16,987 nucleotides of DNA from Bacteroidota bacterium (GCA_003648575.1 QMPN01000036.1:1-16987); one strand, 5' to 3'. Positions 7,509-16,393 are shown, counted from the stretch's first letter. The notes: generated by a model not told the origin, from the letters alone. A program made the numbers and translations.

Positions 7509-10319
7509 ATGAAAAAACTTACTACGATCCTTGTTTTTACACTGCTTCTTTTTACTGCTGGCTCAAGCTTTTCACAGGACAAAAGGCCGCTCAGTCATGA
7601 TGATTATGACCTCTGGAAGAACGTCACAAACAGCATGATCAGTCTTGATGGGAATTTCGTCAGTTATGAAATAAACCCACAGGAAGGCGATGGCACACTC
7701 TTGTTATACAATACTGCCAATGAGGATTATATGGATTTCGAAAGAGGCTATGCTGCGCGTATATCCCCGGCTGAAGACTTCATCGTATTTAAAATAAAAG
7801 CACCCTTCGACACCATCAGGCAGGCCAAGCTGGATGGTGTGAAGAAAGACAAATTGCCAAAGGACTCACTTGGCATCTATATCCTCGAGGCCGACAGCCT
7901 CGTTCTCATTCCCGGCATCAAATCTTTTAAGGTTCCTGTGGAGGGCCAATCGTGGGTCGCGTGGCTGATCGAGAAAAAATCAGAGATAAAAGACACAACT
8001 GCTGCAGACACTTCCTCTGCTAAGGAAGAGGCAAAGCCGGAAAAGAAAAAGAAGAAGCAGGATGGGAAGACTATGGAGGTATATCATCCCGGAACAGGAG
8101 AGATGGCTTCGTTCGAAAATGTGACTGAATATTCATTCTCGAAGAATGGAAATATGCTCACTTTCCTGACAACAAGGAAGGACAGTATCGACTCTGTGTT
8201 TGTACACTACACGATCTACCCGGGGATACAATCTCAGCTTCTGTATCAAGGCCCCGGCTATGCGAAGAAGGTAACAGCCGATGAGCAAGGTGGGCAACTG
8301 GCCTGGCTCTTCTCGGCCGATACCGGGAAGGTTAAAGTTTATGATCTTCAACTCTGGGATCTGAACAGGAATAAGCTGATCACGGCGGTGGATACCAATG
8401 CTTCTGCTATGCCTGCGGGATGGTGTGTATCAGAAAACTCAAACATTCTCTTTTCTGAGGATGGCAAACGTCTCTTCTTTGGTACGGCATCGATACCTGA
8501 AGAAGAAGCAGAAGACACGCTCACCGCTGATGAAAAGGTGAGTGTTGACATCTGGAACTGGAAGGACGACCGCCTGCAACCTCAGCAGCTCAAACAAAAA
8601 GAAGATGATCTGAAAAGAGCCTATATGGCAGTATATCATGTTCCCCTGGGGAGGATGGTACAACTGGCAAATGAAGAAATGATACGAATCAACATGGACA
8701 AGAAGCATCTTGGTTCATATGCCCTGGGGTTTGCACGCAAGCCTTATTATAAAGAGATGTCGTGGGATGCGGAAGGATACCAGGATGTTTACCTGATCAA
8801 TGTTGACAATGGCGAGAAGAAACTCATCCTGGAAAAGCATCAGTCAGGAGCATACCTCTCACCGCTTGGCCGCTATATTGCTTTTTATAATGAGAAGGAC
8901 AGCAGCTGGAACTCTTTTTCCGTCAAAAGCGGGGAGTTCGCCACGCTTACTGAAAATATTCCCGTCTGTTTCAGCTACGAAGAGTTTGATATGCCCACCA
9001 CCCCCGGACCTTATGGCATGAAAGGATGGACCGCAAATGATGACAGGATGATCGTATATGATCGCTACGACCTCTGGATGCTGGATCCCAACGACGAAGC
9101 CGTGCCGATAAATCTCACCAACGGCAGGAAGAATGAATTAAAGTTCAGGTATATCATCCTTGATCCAGATGAAGAATATATACCCGATAGAGAAGAGCTT
9201 CTTCTCAAGGCTTTTAATGAAGCGAATAAAGAAGCTGGATTTTACAATCTGGTATTGTCAAGGGATCCTGTCCCCGAAAAGATCTTCATGAGCCCCCATA
9301 GCTATTACACTCCTAAAAAAGCAAAGAATTCTGATGAGATGATCTGGCAGAAGATGAGCTTTAAGGAATACCCGGACCTCTACCTGAGTGATCGGAAATT
9401 CAGTTATGAAAAGAAACTGACCGATGCCAACCCGCAACAGGCAGACTACCTATGGGGCAGTGTCGAGATGGTACATTGGACTTCGGCGGATGGCATTGAA
9501 CTGGACGGCCTTCTCTACAAGCCGGAAAATTTTGACCCGGATACGTCCTATCCAATGATCGTATATTTCTACGAAAAATATTCTAATGGACTTCACAGGC
9601 ATTACACTCCGAGGCCCAGCAGATCGACGGTAAACTTCACATTTTATACCAGCAACGGTTACCTCGTTTTTGTGCCCGACATTGTGTATAAAACAGGATA
9701 CCCCGGGCAAAGTGCGTACAATTCGATTGTTAGCGGTACCCTCAAGCTAATGGAAAAGCCCTGGGTAGATGGGGAGCACATCGGCATACAGGGACAGAGC
9801 TGGGGTGGATACCAGGTAGCTTACCTGGTGACCCAGACGAATATGTTTACTGCTGCTATGGCTGGGGCACCTGTCAGCAATATGACCAGCGCTTATGGCG
9901 GAATCCGATGGGGATCGGGCATGAGCAGGATGTTCCAGTATGAAGGCAGCCAGAGCAGGTTGGGCGGCACCCTCTGGGAAAAGCCCTGGAGATATATTGA
10001 GAATTCCCCAGTATTTTTTGCCGACAAGGTAGAGACACCCCTGCTGATGATGCATAATGATAAAGATGGGGCCGTTCCATGGTACCAGGGCATAGAGTAT
10101 TTTGTGGCGCTGCGCAGGCTGAACAAACCGGTGTGGATGCTTACATACAATGATGCTCCGCACAATCTGAAGCGCCGTGCCGACTGCAAAGATTTGAGCA
10201 TTCGTATGTTGCAGTTCTTCGATTACTATCTGAAAGATGCTCCGGCCCCGGTATGGATGGAATATGGTATTCCGGCAGTGGATAAGGGGAAGGAATTTGG
10301 TTATGGGTTAGTCGAATAG
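7509..10319 (+). CDS. Exported S9-family (prolyl oligopeptidase-like) serine peptidase
   Basis: This 936-residue protein has a signal peptide (Lys2-Lys3, hydrophobic core about 4-16, likely cleavage after SSFS at residue 22, leaving Gln23), a long N-terminal half of WD/propeller-like beta repeats (about 30-640), and a C-terminal alpha/beta-hydrolase domain (about 660-915). The catalytic triad is complete: Ser764 in GQSWGGYQ, Asp853 in HNDKDGAVPW, and His885 in DAPHNL. Such enzymes cleave peptides in the periplasm or at the cell surface. I chose the ATG at 7509 because it gives MKKLTTILVFTLLLF, a clean signal sequence; a TTG 19 codons upstream (7452) stays open but would bury the signal. Residues 159-188 form a low-complexity T/S/E/K-rich insert with a KKKKK run, probably a disordered loop between blades. 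It is divergent from the glycogen operon and unrelated by function. The stop codon is part of a terminator hairpin. Confidence 0.94.
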   Translation: MKKLTTILVFTLLLFTAGSSFSQDKRPLSHDDYDLWKNVTNSMISLDGNFVSYEINPQEGDGTLLLYNTANEDYMDFERGYAARISPAEDFIVFKIKAPFDTIRQAKLDGVKKDKLPKDSLGIYILEADSLVLIPGIKSFKVPVEGQSWVAWLIEKKSEIKDTTAADTSSAKEEAKPEKKKKKQDGKTMEVYHPGTGEMASFENVTEYSFSKNGNMLTFLTTRKDSIDSVFVHYTIYPGIQSQLLYQGPGYAKKVTADEQGGQLAWLFSADTGKVKVYDLQLWDLNRNKLITAVDTNASAMPAGWCVSENSNILFSEDGKRLFFGTASIPEEEAEDTLTADEKVSVDIWNWKDDRLQPQQLKQKEDDLKRAYMAVYHVPLGRMVQLANEEMIRINMDKKHLGSYALGFARKPYYKEMSWDAEGYQDVYLINVDNGEKKLILEKHQSGAYLSPLGRYIAFYNEKDSSWNSFSVKSGEFATLTENIPVCFSYEEFDMPTTPGPYGMKGWTANDDRMIVYDRYDLWMLDPNDEAVPINLTNGRKNELKFRYIILDPDEEYIPDREELLLKAFNEANKEAGFYNLVLSRDPVPEKIFMSPHSYYTPKKAKNSDEMIWQKMSFKEYPDLYLSDRKFSYEKKLTDANPQQADYLWGSVEMVHWTSADGIELDGLLYKPENFDPDTSYPMIVYFYEKYSNGLHRHYTPRPSRSTVNFTFYTSNGYLVFVPDIVYKTGYPGQSAYNSIVSGTLKLMEKPWVDGEHIGIQGQSWGGYQVAYLVTQTNMFTAAMAGAPVSNMTSAYGGIRWGSGMSRMFQYEGSQSRLGGTLWEKPWRYIENSPVFFADKVETPLLMMHNDKDGAVPWYQGIEYFVALRRLNKPVWMLTYNDAPHNLKRRADCKDLSIRMLQFFDYYLKDAPAPVWMEYGIPAVDKGKEFGYGLVE

Positions 10320-10350
10320 GGTTGCCAACCTTATTAAGGTTGGCAACCCT
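10318..10350. terminator. Perfect 15-bp hairpin between convergent genes
   Basis: AGGGTTGCCAACCTT (10318-10332) and its exact complement (10336-10350) flank a 3-base loop, ATT. The left arm starts with the last two bases of the peptidase TAG stop, and the right arm ends 3 bases before the stop of the convergent gene at 10354. It is followed on the plus strand by the moderately T-rich ATTCTATTT, and there is no T-run on the minus side. It would work best for the plus-strand gene and may serve both as a barrier to read-through. Confidence 0.8.
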
Positions 10351-10353
10351 ATT

Positions 10354-11652
10354 CTATTTAGCTGGGAATCTTTCACTTATATATTTCAGTGCTTCCCTGA
10401 TCTCTAAACTGGCCGAACTGGGTCCTGTGCGGATAAAAAACTCTTCTCCGAAGCCCTTCTGACGTAAAAACACCGGTGCCGGGCTGCGCAGGCATTTTAC
10501 ATGGCACACCGTTCCGCCGTCGATCTTCTCAAGGGTAGTTTTTATGTAAGGTGTGACCTCCTGGCCCATGGAAGCCTTCACCAGGTTCCAGAAATGCAAG
10601 AGAAATTTATCATCATTTTCAAACTTATCGATCTCGACCCCTTCCACCCTGCCATCGTCTTCGACGCCTATGAGCAGATGGCCTCCACTGGAATTCAGAA
10701 AGGCAGAAATGGTTTTAAGACTGGCATGTTCAATGGCAGAATTTTTCTTCTCTTGCCGCATATCCCATCGTAAGGAGGTTTTAAACTCGAGGTTATAGCT
10801 CTCCCCTGCCCCGATCAGGTCGCGAATACCCGGCTCGAGATCTCTACCGGCTCCGGTAAAAAACGACACATATTCAAGGGCCTTGATTGCCTGTGCATGC
10901 AACTCCTTATAAGCTTCATCCGGATGATCCTGATTTACCTTGAAATGACGTAATTCTTTATCGTATAATTTGCAAGCATCAGGTTTTTTATCACTCATTT
11001 CGTGCCTGAGGTTTATGGCCAGCACGGCAGTAGCATATTCAGAGGGTGTCATCTTTCCCATAACGAGCATCATGGGCATAACAATGCCTGCAGCATGGAT
11101 ACATGACAGGAGGTTTGCAGCTGTCTTTTGTGCATCCATAAGTCCTTCGTAGGACTCCAATATCATAGTCCGCAAAGCGTCCATTTCCGGAAAGTCCCCA
11201 CCCTGCCCTTCTTTAAGTTCATCAACGAAGCTGATGAGCCGGCGGCCTACCTCCGGCATACCCCAGAAGACAAGGTTGAGTATGCCCGGATGATCCTCCA
11301 GGTAGTCCAATGCTTTTGCTGTATCTAATAAGCTACTCCCTTTTCCTGATCTTAGCACGACCAGCGGATCATTTCTGAAAGCATCATCGAATGATTCCTT
11401 GATGTGGTCATTTTTTTGCTCAATAAAATCCTTTTGGAAACAGAAGAGGGCAAAGCTGCTCACAGCATACAGGTCTATTTCTCTATAAATCGTCAACTTG
11501 GCCAGGATATGCTTAAGCAGGCGGATATCAGGATCTGCCAGGTCATTCCCGCCAGGAGTTTTCAGTGCCTGATCGGCATAATATATTACGTGATCATAAT
11601 CGCGCATCACCAGGTCGAGCTTGCCGGGATCTATAGGGTCGGGGTAATTCAT
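10354..11652 (-). CDS. Protein with C-terminal Schlafen/AlbA_2-type domain
   Basis: This 432-residue protein has two parts. Residues 1 to about 278 are mostly helical and not recognised by me; one stretch (about 184-213) is rich in Ala, Met, Ile and Val but is not a convincing membrane segment. Residues 283-430 match the AlbA_2 (Schlafen-type putative nucleic-acid-binding) domain: GESYNLEFK (283-291) with the conserved Glu/Lys pair, ISAFLNSSGGHLLIGVEDDG (315-334), GVEIDKF (338-344), a beta-rich segment, and FFIRTGPSS (405-413). In the family this fold is linked to nucleic-acid binding, transcription control and, in some Schlafens, RNA cleavage; which applies here is unknown. AlbA_2 is usually N-terminal in bacterial proteins, so the C-terminal placement is unusual. 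There is no signal peptide. It is divergent from the giant channel-like gene with 141 bases between the starts, so co-regulation is possible. The ATG at 11652 is the most upstream start I accept. Confidence 0.85.
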   Translation of the reverse strand: MNYPDPIDPGKLDLVMRDYDHVIYYADQALKTPGGNDLADPDIRLLKHILAKLTIYREIDLYAVSSFALFCFQKDFIEQKNDHIKESFDDAFRNDPLVVLRSGKGSSLLDTAKALDYLEDHPGILNLVFWGMPEVGRRLISFVDELKEGQGGDFPEMDALRTMILESYEGLMDAQKTAANLLSCIHAAGIVMPMMLVMGKMTPSEYATAVLAINLRHEMSDKKPDACKLYDKELRHFKVNQDHPDEAYKELHAQAIKALEYVSFFTGAGRDLEPGIRDLIGAGESYNLEFKTSLRWDMRQEKKNSAIEHASLKTISAFLNSSGGHLLIGVEDDGRVEGVEIDKFENDDKFLLHFWNLVKASMGQEVTPYIKTTLEKIDGGTVCHVKCLRSPAPVFLRQKGFGEEFFIRTGPSSASLEIREALKYISERFPAK

Positions 11653-11673
11653 TGCATGCTTCTTTTGAACGGA

Positions 11674-11681
11674 TAAAAATA
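11674..11681 (-). promoter_or_regulatory. Weak -7 box candidate for the AlbA_2 gene
   Basis: The minus-strand octamer TATTTTTA matches 7 of 8 positions of a TATTTTTG-like TAnnTTTG box, 22 bases before the ATG at 11652. No good -33 partner is seen. In the same 141-base divergent gap the plus strand has only TAAATTAG (11726-11733), 6 of 8 to the consensus, about 60 bases before the channel-gene ATG. A short inverted repeat, GGCTG (11737-11741) with CAGCC (11749-11753), lies between that and the channel gene. Confidence 0.3.
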
Positions 11682-11793
11682 GTCCAAAATGCTGAAACGA
11701 CTGGCGAAAGCCATGAATTATTTCTTAAATTAGCATGGCTGTAGACGGCAGCCCTGTATTCAACACCAATAGAAAATCTTAATCAAAAGCCAT

Positions 11794-14700
11794 ATGTCAG
11801 AAGAAAATCACTTTTTTATTTGCCGGAATGAATCCTGCAAGGATGAGACTAATTTCTCAGGAGAAGCCCTGTCGGGAGGTAAGATTACCACATATCAGAT
11901 GCCCGATGAAGGTGAGTTGATATTGTGTGAGCATTGTAAAAGCGAATACAAGCTGGTAAACGGAGACCCCCAACTCATATTGGGGGAAATAATAATAGAG
12001 AGTCAGGATGCCAATATAAAGTTCTTCAATCAGTACGAGTCAAACCATATCCATTTCAAGAAACTGGTCCTGCGTAATATTGATGAAGCAGATTTCAAAG
12101 GGAGGGCAATCTCCTTCAATCATTGCACTATAGATGAGCTAATTATTGAGAATGTAAATATCACCTCTACTTTTTACCCGATTTCCTTCTCAAATTGCCA
12201 GATAGGCAGTGTCAGTATCATCAACAGCCAGCTTATAAAAGCCAGCAGGAACAGCTATAAGAGCTTATATACCTTCTTTGGCATTGTTTTCTTTCAAACA
12301 GAAATAACTGAAGGCTTCAGTATTGAGAAGAGCATGTTCAGCGTGGTGGTCTCATCATGTAAAGTTAAGTGTCAGATCAAGATCTCGCAAAAGAGTAAGA
12401 TCGAAATTGCGCTATCCAATAACGATCATGAGCCTGTCATCAAAACAGACAAAGGGTCTGAGGTATTACAGCTATTTAAAATCACCGGCCGTGACCCATC
12501 CAAAACACTTAAAAAAGTAACAAGCTCCGGAGAACTCATCTCTGACAAAAGTATAGACGAATTGCATATCAACCCTGATGAAAAAAATACAAGCACACTG
12601 GAAAACTGTCTGATTAAAAAGCTGATCTTCCAGGATGGATCCAGTATTGAGGGGATGCTTCATTTTAAGAATTGCATTATTGAAAGCATAGAAAACAGGC
12701 CCAATGTTTTTGAACAGGATCTTGTATTCCTGGGATGTACATTCAGAGAAAAGCTCTTGGTTTCCAGATCACGTTTCAAACAATCTCTGATCTATGAGTT
12801 GTGTACTTTTGCTAAGGGTGCTACCTTCAACAATATTTCGATTGAAGATGACCTCCACCTGAGCTACTCTGACTTTAAGGAAGGCCTCTACCTGGCAGGA
12901 AATAAATGCAGTGGGTATGTTAAGTGTCAGGTCAACACCATGCAAGGGAAGTTGAACCTCGAAGATAATGTGATAGGCAGGGATGTCCTCATAAAATCTT
13001 TAAACTCCGACGACAACCTGATCATATATCACAATGACATAGCCGGATATCTCTTTTTGAAACAACTGCATCTTAAGGGGAAAGCAGATATTAATATGCT
13101 GAATGCTGACGCCCTGACAATAGAAGATATTGCAGTTATGCAATCAATGGAAATCACCAATTCTTTAATAAACAACGACCTTAGCATCACACGGATGCAG
13201 GTAAAAGGGGAGACTAATTTTTGGTTTACCAAAGTAGACGGGCTCTTAAAACTAATCCGTTCAAAATTTGAGGATACCATAGCAGTATATTTTCTGGAAA
13301 GCAAACTCAACATCATTGCGAACATAGATGTTGCCGGAGAGGTAAAATTTAACTCCTGTACTTTCAGCCAGCAAACCCTTACCAACAGGAACCTTTTCCA
13401 TGGAGAGTTCAATTGGGGAACGATGCAAACGCATAACCTCTTCCTGTCGGATAACTATATTTTTGATACGGCCGAAATCGAAAATATCCAAGCCCTAAAT
13501 TACACTATCGATGACAATGCGTTTGTAAAGGGACTTGAAATAAAAAATTCACATCTGAGCGAAATCAAACTAAATAACAATTTCGCACTGGATTATATCA
13601 AGCTAAACAACTTACAAACAGATGACATTTTCCTCGCTGGTAACCGGATCACGAATGAAATTATGATCAACCACTCCAGGTCGGTCGACCTGATGTTTAA
13701 TTTCAACACTACTGCCATCCTGAATCTGTACAACAGTGTGTTCGCTAACATCACTATTTCTGAATGTGATGAGTTGGGCGACACCAACCTGAGCAACCTG
13801 ACCGTGAGCAGGAGCTTTACAGTCAAAGATTGCATCATAGAGAAGGAATTGTATATGGACAGATGCAAGCTGGATCAGGACTGTTTGATAGAATATAATA
13901 CTGCCAGCAATTTCAGGCTCAAAAATTCGGTAACCAGCAACATAAAGTTTTTCAGAAACTTCTTATCGGACTTCTCCAGCATTTCCGATACTAAAACAGG
14001 ACACCTGGATATTCTTGAAGTCCAGAGCTTTCGCACCTGGAGTTTCAAAAAACTCGAATCGCAACATATTAGACTTGAGAACAATCATTTCAAGGAAAAT
14101 CTTGAACTTATTAGCATAAAATCGAATGATTGCTATGTAACGGATAATTATGTTACTGAAAGCATTCTTATCAATGATGCCACTGCAAACGACCTCTCAG
14201 TAGTAAACAATGTGGTCTATTCGGTAGTCGCATTCCCACCCTCAGCCGAGGACGAAGACAAGGCTACTGAAGATGAAAAGGTCCTATTGGGTATGCAGAT
14301 TGAGCATAGTAATATAGAAAATGAGATAAACATACGTAATAACTATACACCCGAACAACTTTTGATCAGGACAACGCTGAGCGATAAATTTTCTTATTCA
14401 AGAAACCGCACACGTACGTCCAAGATCAGCATGGGCAGGTATCGTCAGATGTATATTTCTAATTGCGAAGATATCGTAGACTTTTCATGCAATAATGTGA
14501 GTGTGGGGAAAGATCTCAGCTTTAACAACAATCAGTTCAATGGAGAATTCATCATGCTGTATTGCAAGATCGAAAATGATCTGGAGTTTAAAGACAATAC
14601 TTTTTCAGATGTACACAGGATCAGAAATACATCTGTTTTTGGTACACTTTCCTACGAAGAATGCAGTTTTAGCTATGCCATGTTCTTACAGCAAAATAAA

Positions 14701-16281
14701 TTTACTGCGGTTCACCTTGGAAATGTAGAAGTTCATTCCACTATTTATTTCGATCATAATGTAGTAGAGGGGAACCTCAGCTTTGGTAAGGGTGAATTCC
14801 TTAATGATTCTTCCACTATTATTTTTGCCAGGGCCATCGCCATTATGGAAAATAAGATCAGGAATGCTGAATTTAATAAGGTTCAATTTGACTCTACCGT
14901 AGCTCTGCGGCACAATAATTTTGAGGGAGATCTGACCTTCCGTGATACCAGCCATCAGTTAAGTCTTGATTTTACAGGGTGTTTTGTGGGTGGCTCATTT
15001 GTGTTTCACAATAGTAGTCAGCAATCGGGGAATGGAGACCTTATCCTCGACAATACTTTCATCGACAAACGGCTCTCATTTACAAATTATATACCTGCCA
15101 GCTTTTCCTTTATCAATGCGACTTTCAACGGATTTGAAATTCCTCGAAACTGGAGGATGAAGGGGAAAAAGCTGATGAAAAAGAAAGATAAAAGCTATGC
15201 AGCAAGCATTGAACCGGAACAGGGAAGTTCTGCCGGCAACAGACTCAAAAAGTTCTTTTTCGGTGACAAAAAAGACTTTTTAATCAAAGACAATATTATC
15301 CAGGGAGGTGCATATAAAGATAATGACCTACCCTATGGCTTTATGAAAGAATATTACCAGGAGGATACTGTGTTAAATGCTATCCCCGACAATTGGAGGA
15401 AACTGCAAGAAATCTTATTTCATGATAACGAAAAACTGGATCAACTGGATCAATCTCACCGACGAGAGGACAAAGCCACAGATGAGCAACTTCTTCGAGG
15501 ATATTATGTTTTGTATAAGCAAAGTATACAGGAAGACTTCATCCCAATATATTACAAGCATTTCAGTGATGAGGGCACGCAAGACATGATTAAGGTGGCC
15601 AAGTACTTTTCCACAGTAGAAAACAATTATAAGGATGAGTCGATCAAAGCTGTTTTTGCTGAGGTTCAGGCATTTTTCGGTGTCTTTCACAAAGCACTCA
15701 TGGCCTTTAACGACCACAGCTTATATCAGATCAACAACCATAGAAGAATGGCCAGGAAGAGATGTAAAAATGGCATCTTTACCCGGCTGGAAGAGCAATA
15801 CAAGGTGCTCAGGCATATCTGGGGCAGTAATGGGGAACTAAAAGAAGAAGATGCCGCCTATTATAAATGGATGCACTATAAGAACGTGGGAGAAATGCGT
15901 TTAGCGCCATGGCGCAGCAAACCGAAGTATTGGATGAGATACCTCCTCTATGAAAAGGTTTTTGGCTGGGGCGTGGATCTGTACCGCATCGTATTGTCGA
16001 CCCTTGGCATGGTAGGCCTCTTCACATTCATTTATTTTATCATATTCCACTCAAACCCGGAACTGTACGTATATTGGGATAATGTGAAAGTATATGGCAC
16101 TGAAATTACAGGCTGGAAACCTTTTGTATTTGCCATTCAGACAACATTCAGTGCCGGACTGGGCGACTGGGCGCCTATCGGCTCAGGGATCATTAAGATT
16201 CCGATGACAATCAACGCCATACTCGGTGTGTTATTTGTCACCTTCCTGATTGGTGCTTATGGCCGTAAGATGCTGAGATAA
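11794..16281 (+). CDS. Giant beta-helix repeat protein with C-terminal K+-channel-like pore
   Basis: This 1495-residue protein has no signal peptide. Order of parts: (1) C10-x4-C15 and C45-x2-C48, a putative zinc ribbon; (2) about residues 60-1115, an uninterrupted ladder of 10-11-residue units with alternating hydrophobics and a recurring Asn/Cys (for example C658, N668, C680, C691, N702, N711, N722), like divergent pentapeptide/beta-helix repeats; (3) a basic linker, about 1121-1161; (4) a helical domain, about 1180-1390, including an LEEQYKVLRHIW...DAAYYKWMHYK module of the kind seen before channel domains in other pentapeptide-repeat proteins; (5) a transmembrane helix at 1398-1419, a re-entrant segment 1441-1452, the loop S1453-A-G-L-G-D-W-A-P1461, and a second transmembrane helix at 1466-1489. 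The loop lines up with T-V-G-Y-G-D-x-x-P of K+ channels, and GLGD occurs in two-pore-domain channels. The likely topology is a cytoplasmic repeat tower with a membrane pore. Ion, ligand and role are unknown. Confidence 0.87.
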   Translation: MSEENHFFICRNESCKDETNFSGEALSGGKITTYQMPDEGELILCEHCKSEYKLVNGDPQLILGEIIIESQDANIKFFNQYESNHIHFKKLVLRNIDEADFKGRAISFNHCTIDELIIENVNITSTFYPISFSNCQIGSVSIINSQLIKASRNSYKSLYTFFGIVFFQTEITEGFSIEKSMFSVVVSSCKVKCQIKISQKSKIEIALSNNDHEPVIKTDKGSEVLQLFKITGRDPSKTLKKVTSSGELISDKSIDELHINPDEKNTSTLENCLIKKLIFQDGSSIEGMLHFKNCIIESIENRPNVFEQDLVFLGCTFREKLLVSRSRFKQSLIYELCTFAKGATFNNISIEDDLHLSYSDFKEGLYLAGNKCSGYVKCQVNTMQGKLNLEDNVIGRDVLIKSLNSDDNLIIYHNDIAGYLFLKQLHLKGKADINMLNADALTIEDIAVMQSMEITNSLINNDLSITRMQVKGETNFWFTKVDGLLKLIRSKFEDTIAVYFLESKLNIIANIDVAGEVKFNSCTFSQQTLTNRNLFHGEFNWGTMQTHNLFLSDNYIFDTAEIENIQALNYTIDDNAFVKGLEIKNSHLSEIKLNNNFALDYIKLNNLQTDDIFLAGNRITNEIMINHSRSVDLMFNFNTTAILNLYNSVFANITISECDELGDTNLSNLTVSRSFTVKDCIIEKELYMDRCKLDQDCLIEYNTASNFRLKNSVTSNIKFFRNFLSDFSSISDTKTGHLDILEVQSFRTWSFKKLESQHIRLENNHFKENLELISIKSNDCYVTDNYVTESILINDATANDLSVVNNVVYSVVAFPPSAEDEDKATEDEKVLLGMQIEHSNIENEINIRNNYTPEQLLIRTTLSDKFSYSRNRTRTSKISMGRYRQMYISNCEDIVDFSCNNVSVGKDLSFNNNQFNGEFIMLYCKIENDLEFKDNTFSDVHRIRNTSVFGTLSYEECSFSYAMFLQQNKFTAVHLGNVEVHSTIYFDHNVVEGNLSFGKGEFLNDSSTIIFARAIAIMENKIRNAEFNKVQFDSTVALRHNNFEGDLTFRDTSHQLSLDFTGCFVGGSFVFHNSSQQSGNGDLILDNTFIDKRLSFTNYIPASFSFINATFNGFEIPRNWRMKGKKLMKKKDKSYAASIEPEQGSSAGNRLKKFFFGDKKDFLIKDNIIQGGAYKDNDLPYGFMKEYYQEDTVLNAIPDNWRKLQEILFHDNEKLDQLDQSHRREDKATDEQLLRGYYVLYKQSIQEDFIPIYYKHFSDEGTQDMIKVAKYFSTVENNYKDESIKAVFAEVQAFFGVFHKALMAFNDHSLYQINNHRRMARKRCKNGIFTRLEEQYKVLRHIWGSNGELKEEDAAYYKWMHYKNVGEMRLAPWRSKPKYWMRYLLYEKVFGWGVDLYRIVLSTLGMVGLFTFIYFIIFHSNPELYVYWDNVKVYGTEITGWKPFVFAIQTTFSAGLGDWAPIGSGIIKIPMTINAILGVLFVTFLIGAYGRKMLR

Positions 16282-16282
16282 A

Positions 16283-16309
16283 TTTTGGATTTTGAGTTTT
16301 GGATTTTGA
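16283..16309 (+). repeat. Tandem 13-bp direct repeat after the channel gene
   Basis: TTTTGGATTTTGA occurs at 16283-16295 and again at 16297-16309, separated by one G, starting 2 bases after the channel-gene stop. Similar TTTGGATTTTGA-type strings recur in intergenic DNA of Bacteroidota. No hairpin is formed and no function is apparent. Confidence 0.7.
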
Positions 16310-16393
16310 ATTATTATCCGAATTTACATTTGGGATACACTACTGTCCGGTTTAAACTTCGCAGGCAATGTTAGCAAGCATGAGCATGGATCT

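Noticed and set aside
10819..11652. Membrane segment in the AlbA_2 protein (about residues 184-213)
   Set aside because: The stretch contains Lys, Ser, Glu and Tyr after a short Met/Val run and is too broken to be a convincing transmembrane helix.
11794..15180. Horizontal transfer of the channel gene inferred from low GC
   Set aside because: Hand counts give 18/60 and 21/60 G+C in samples of the repeat region (14041-14100, 13501-13560) against 33/60 and 35/60 in the debranching and peptidase genes, but the pore-proximal end is 28/60 (15901-15960). The low GC follows the Asn/Ile/Lys/Phe-rich repeats, so it is not good evidence of transfer.
16321..16370. ACTGTCCGGTTTAAAC-like string as an insertion-sequence end
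   Set aside because: No transposase, no matching inverted repeat and no target duplication are visible in the window.
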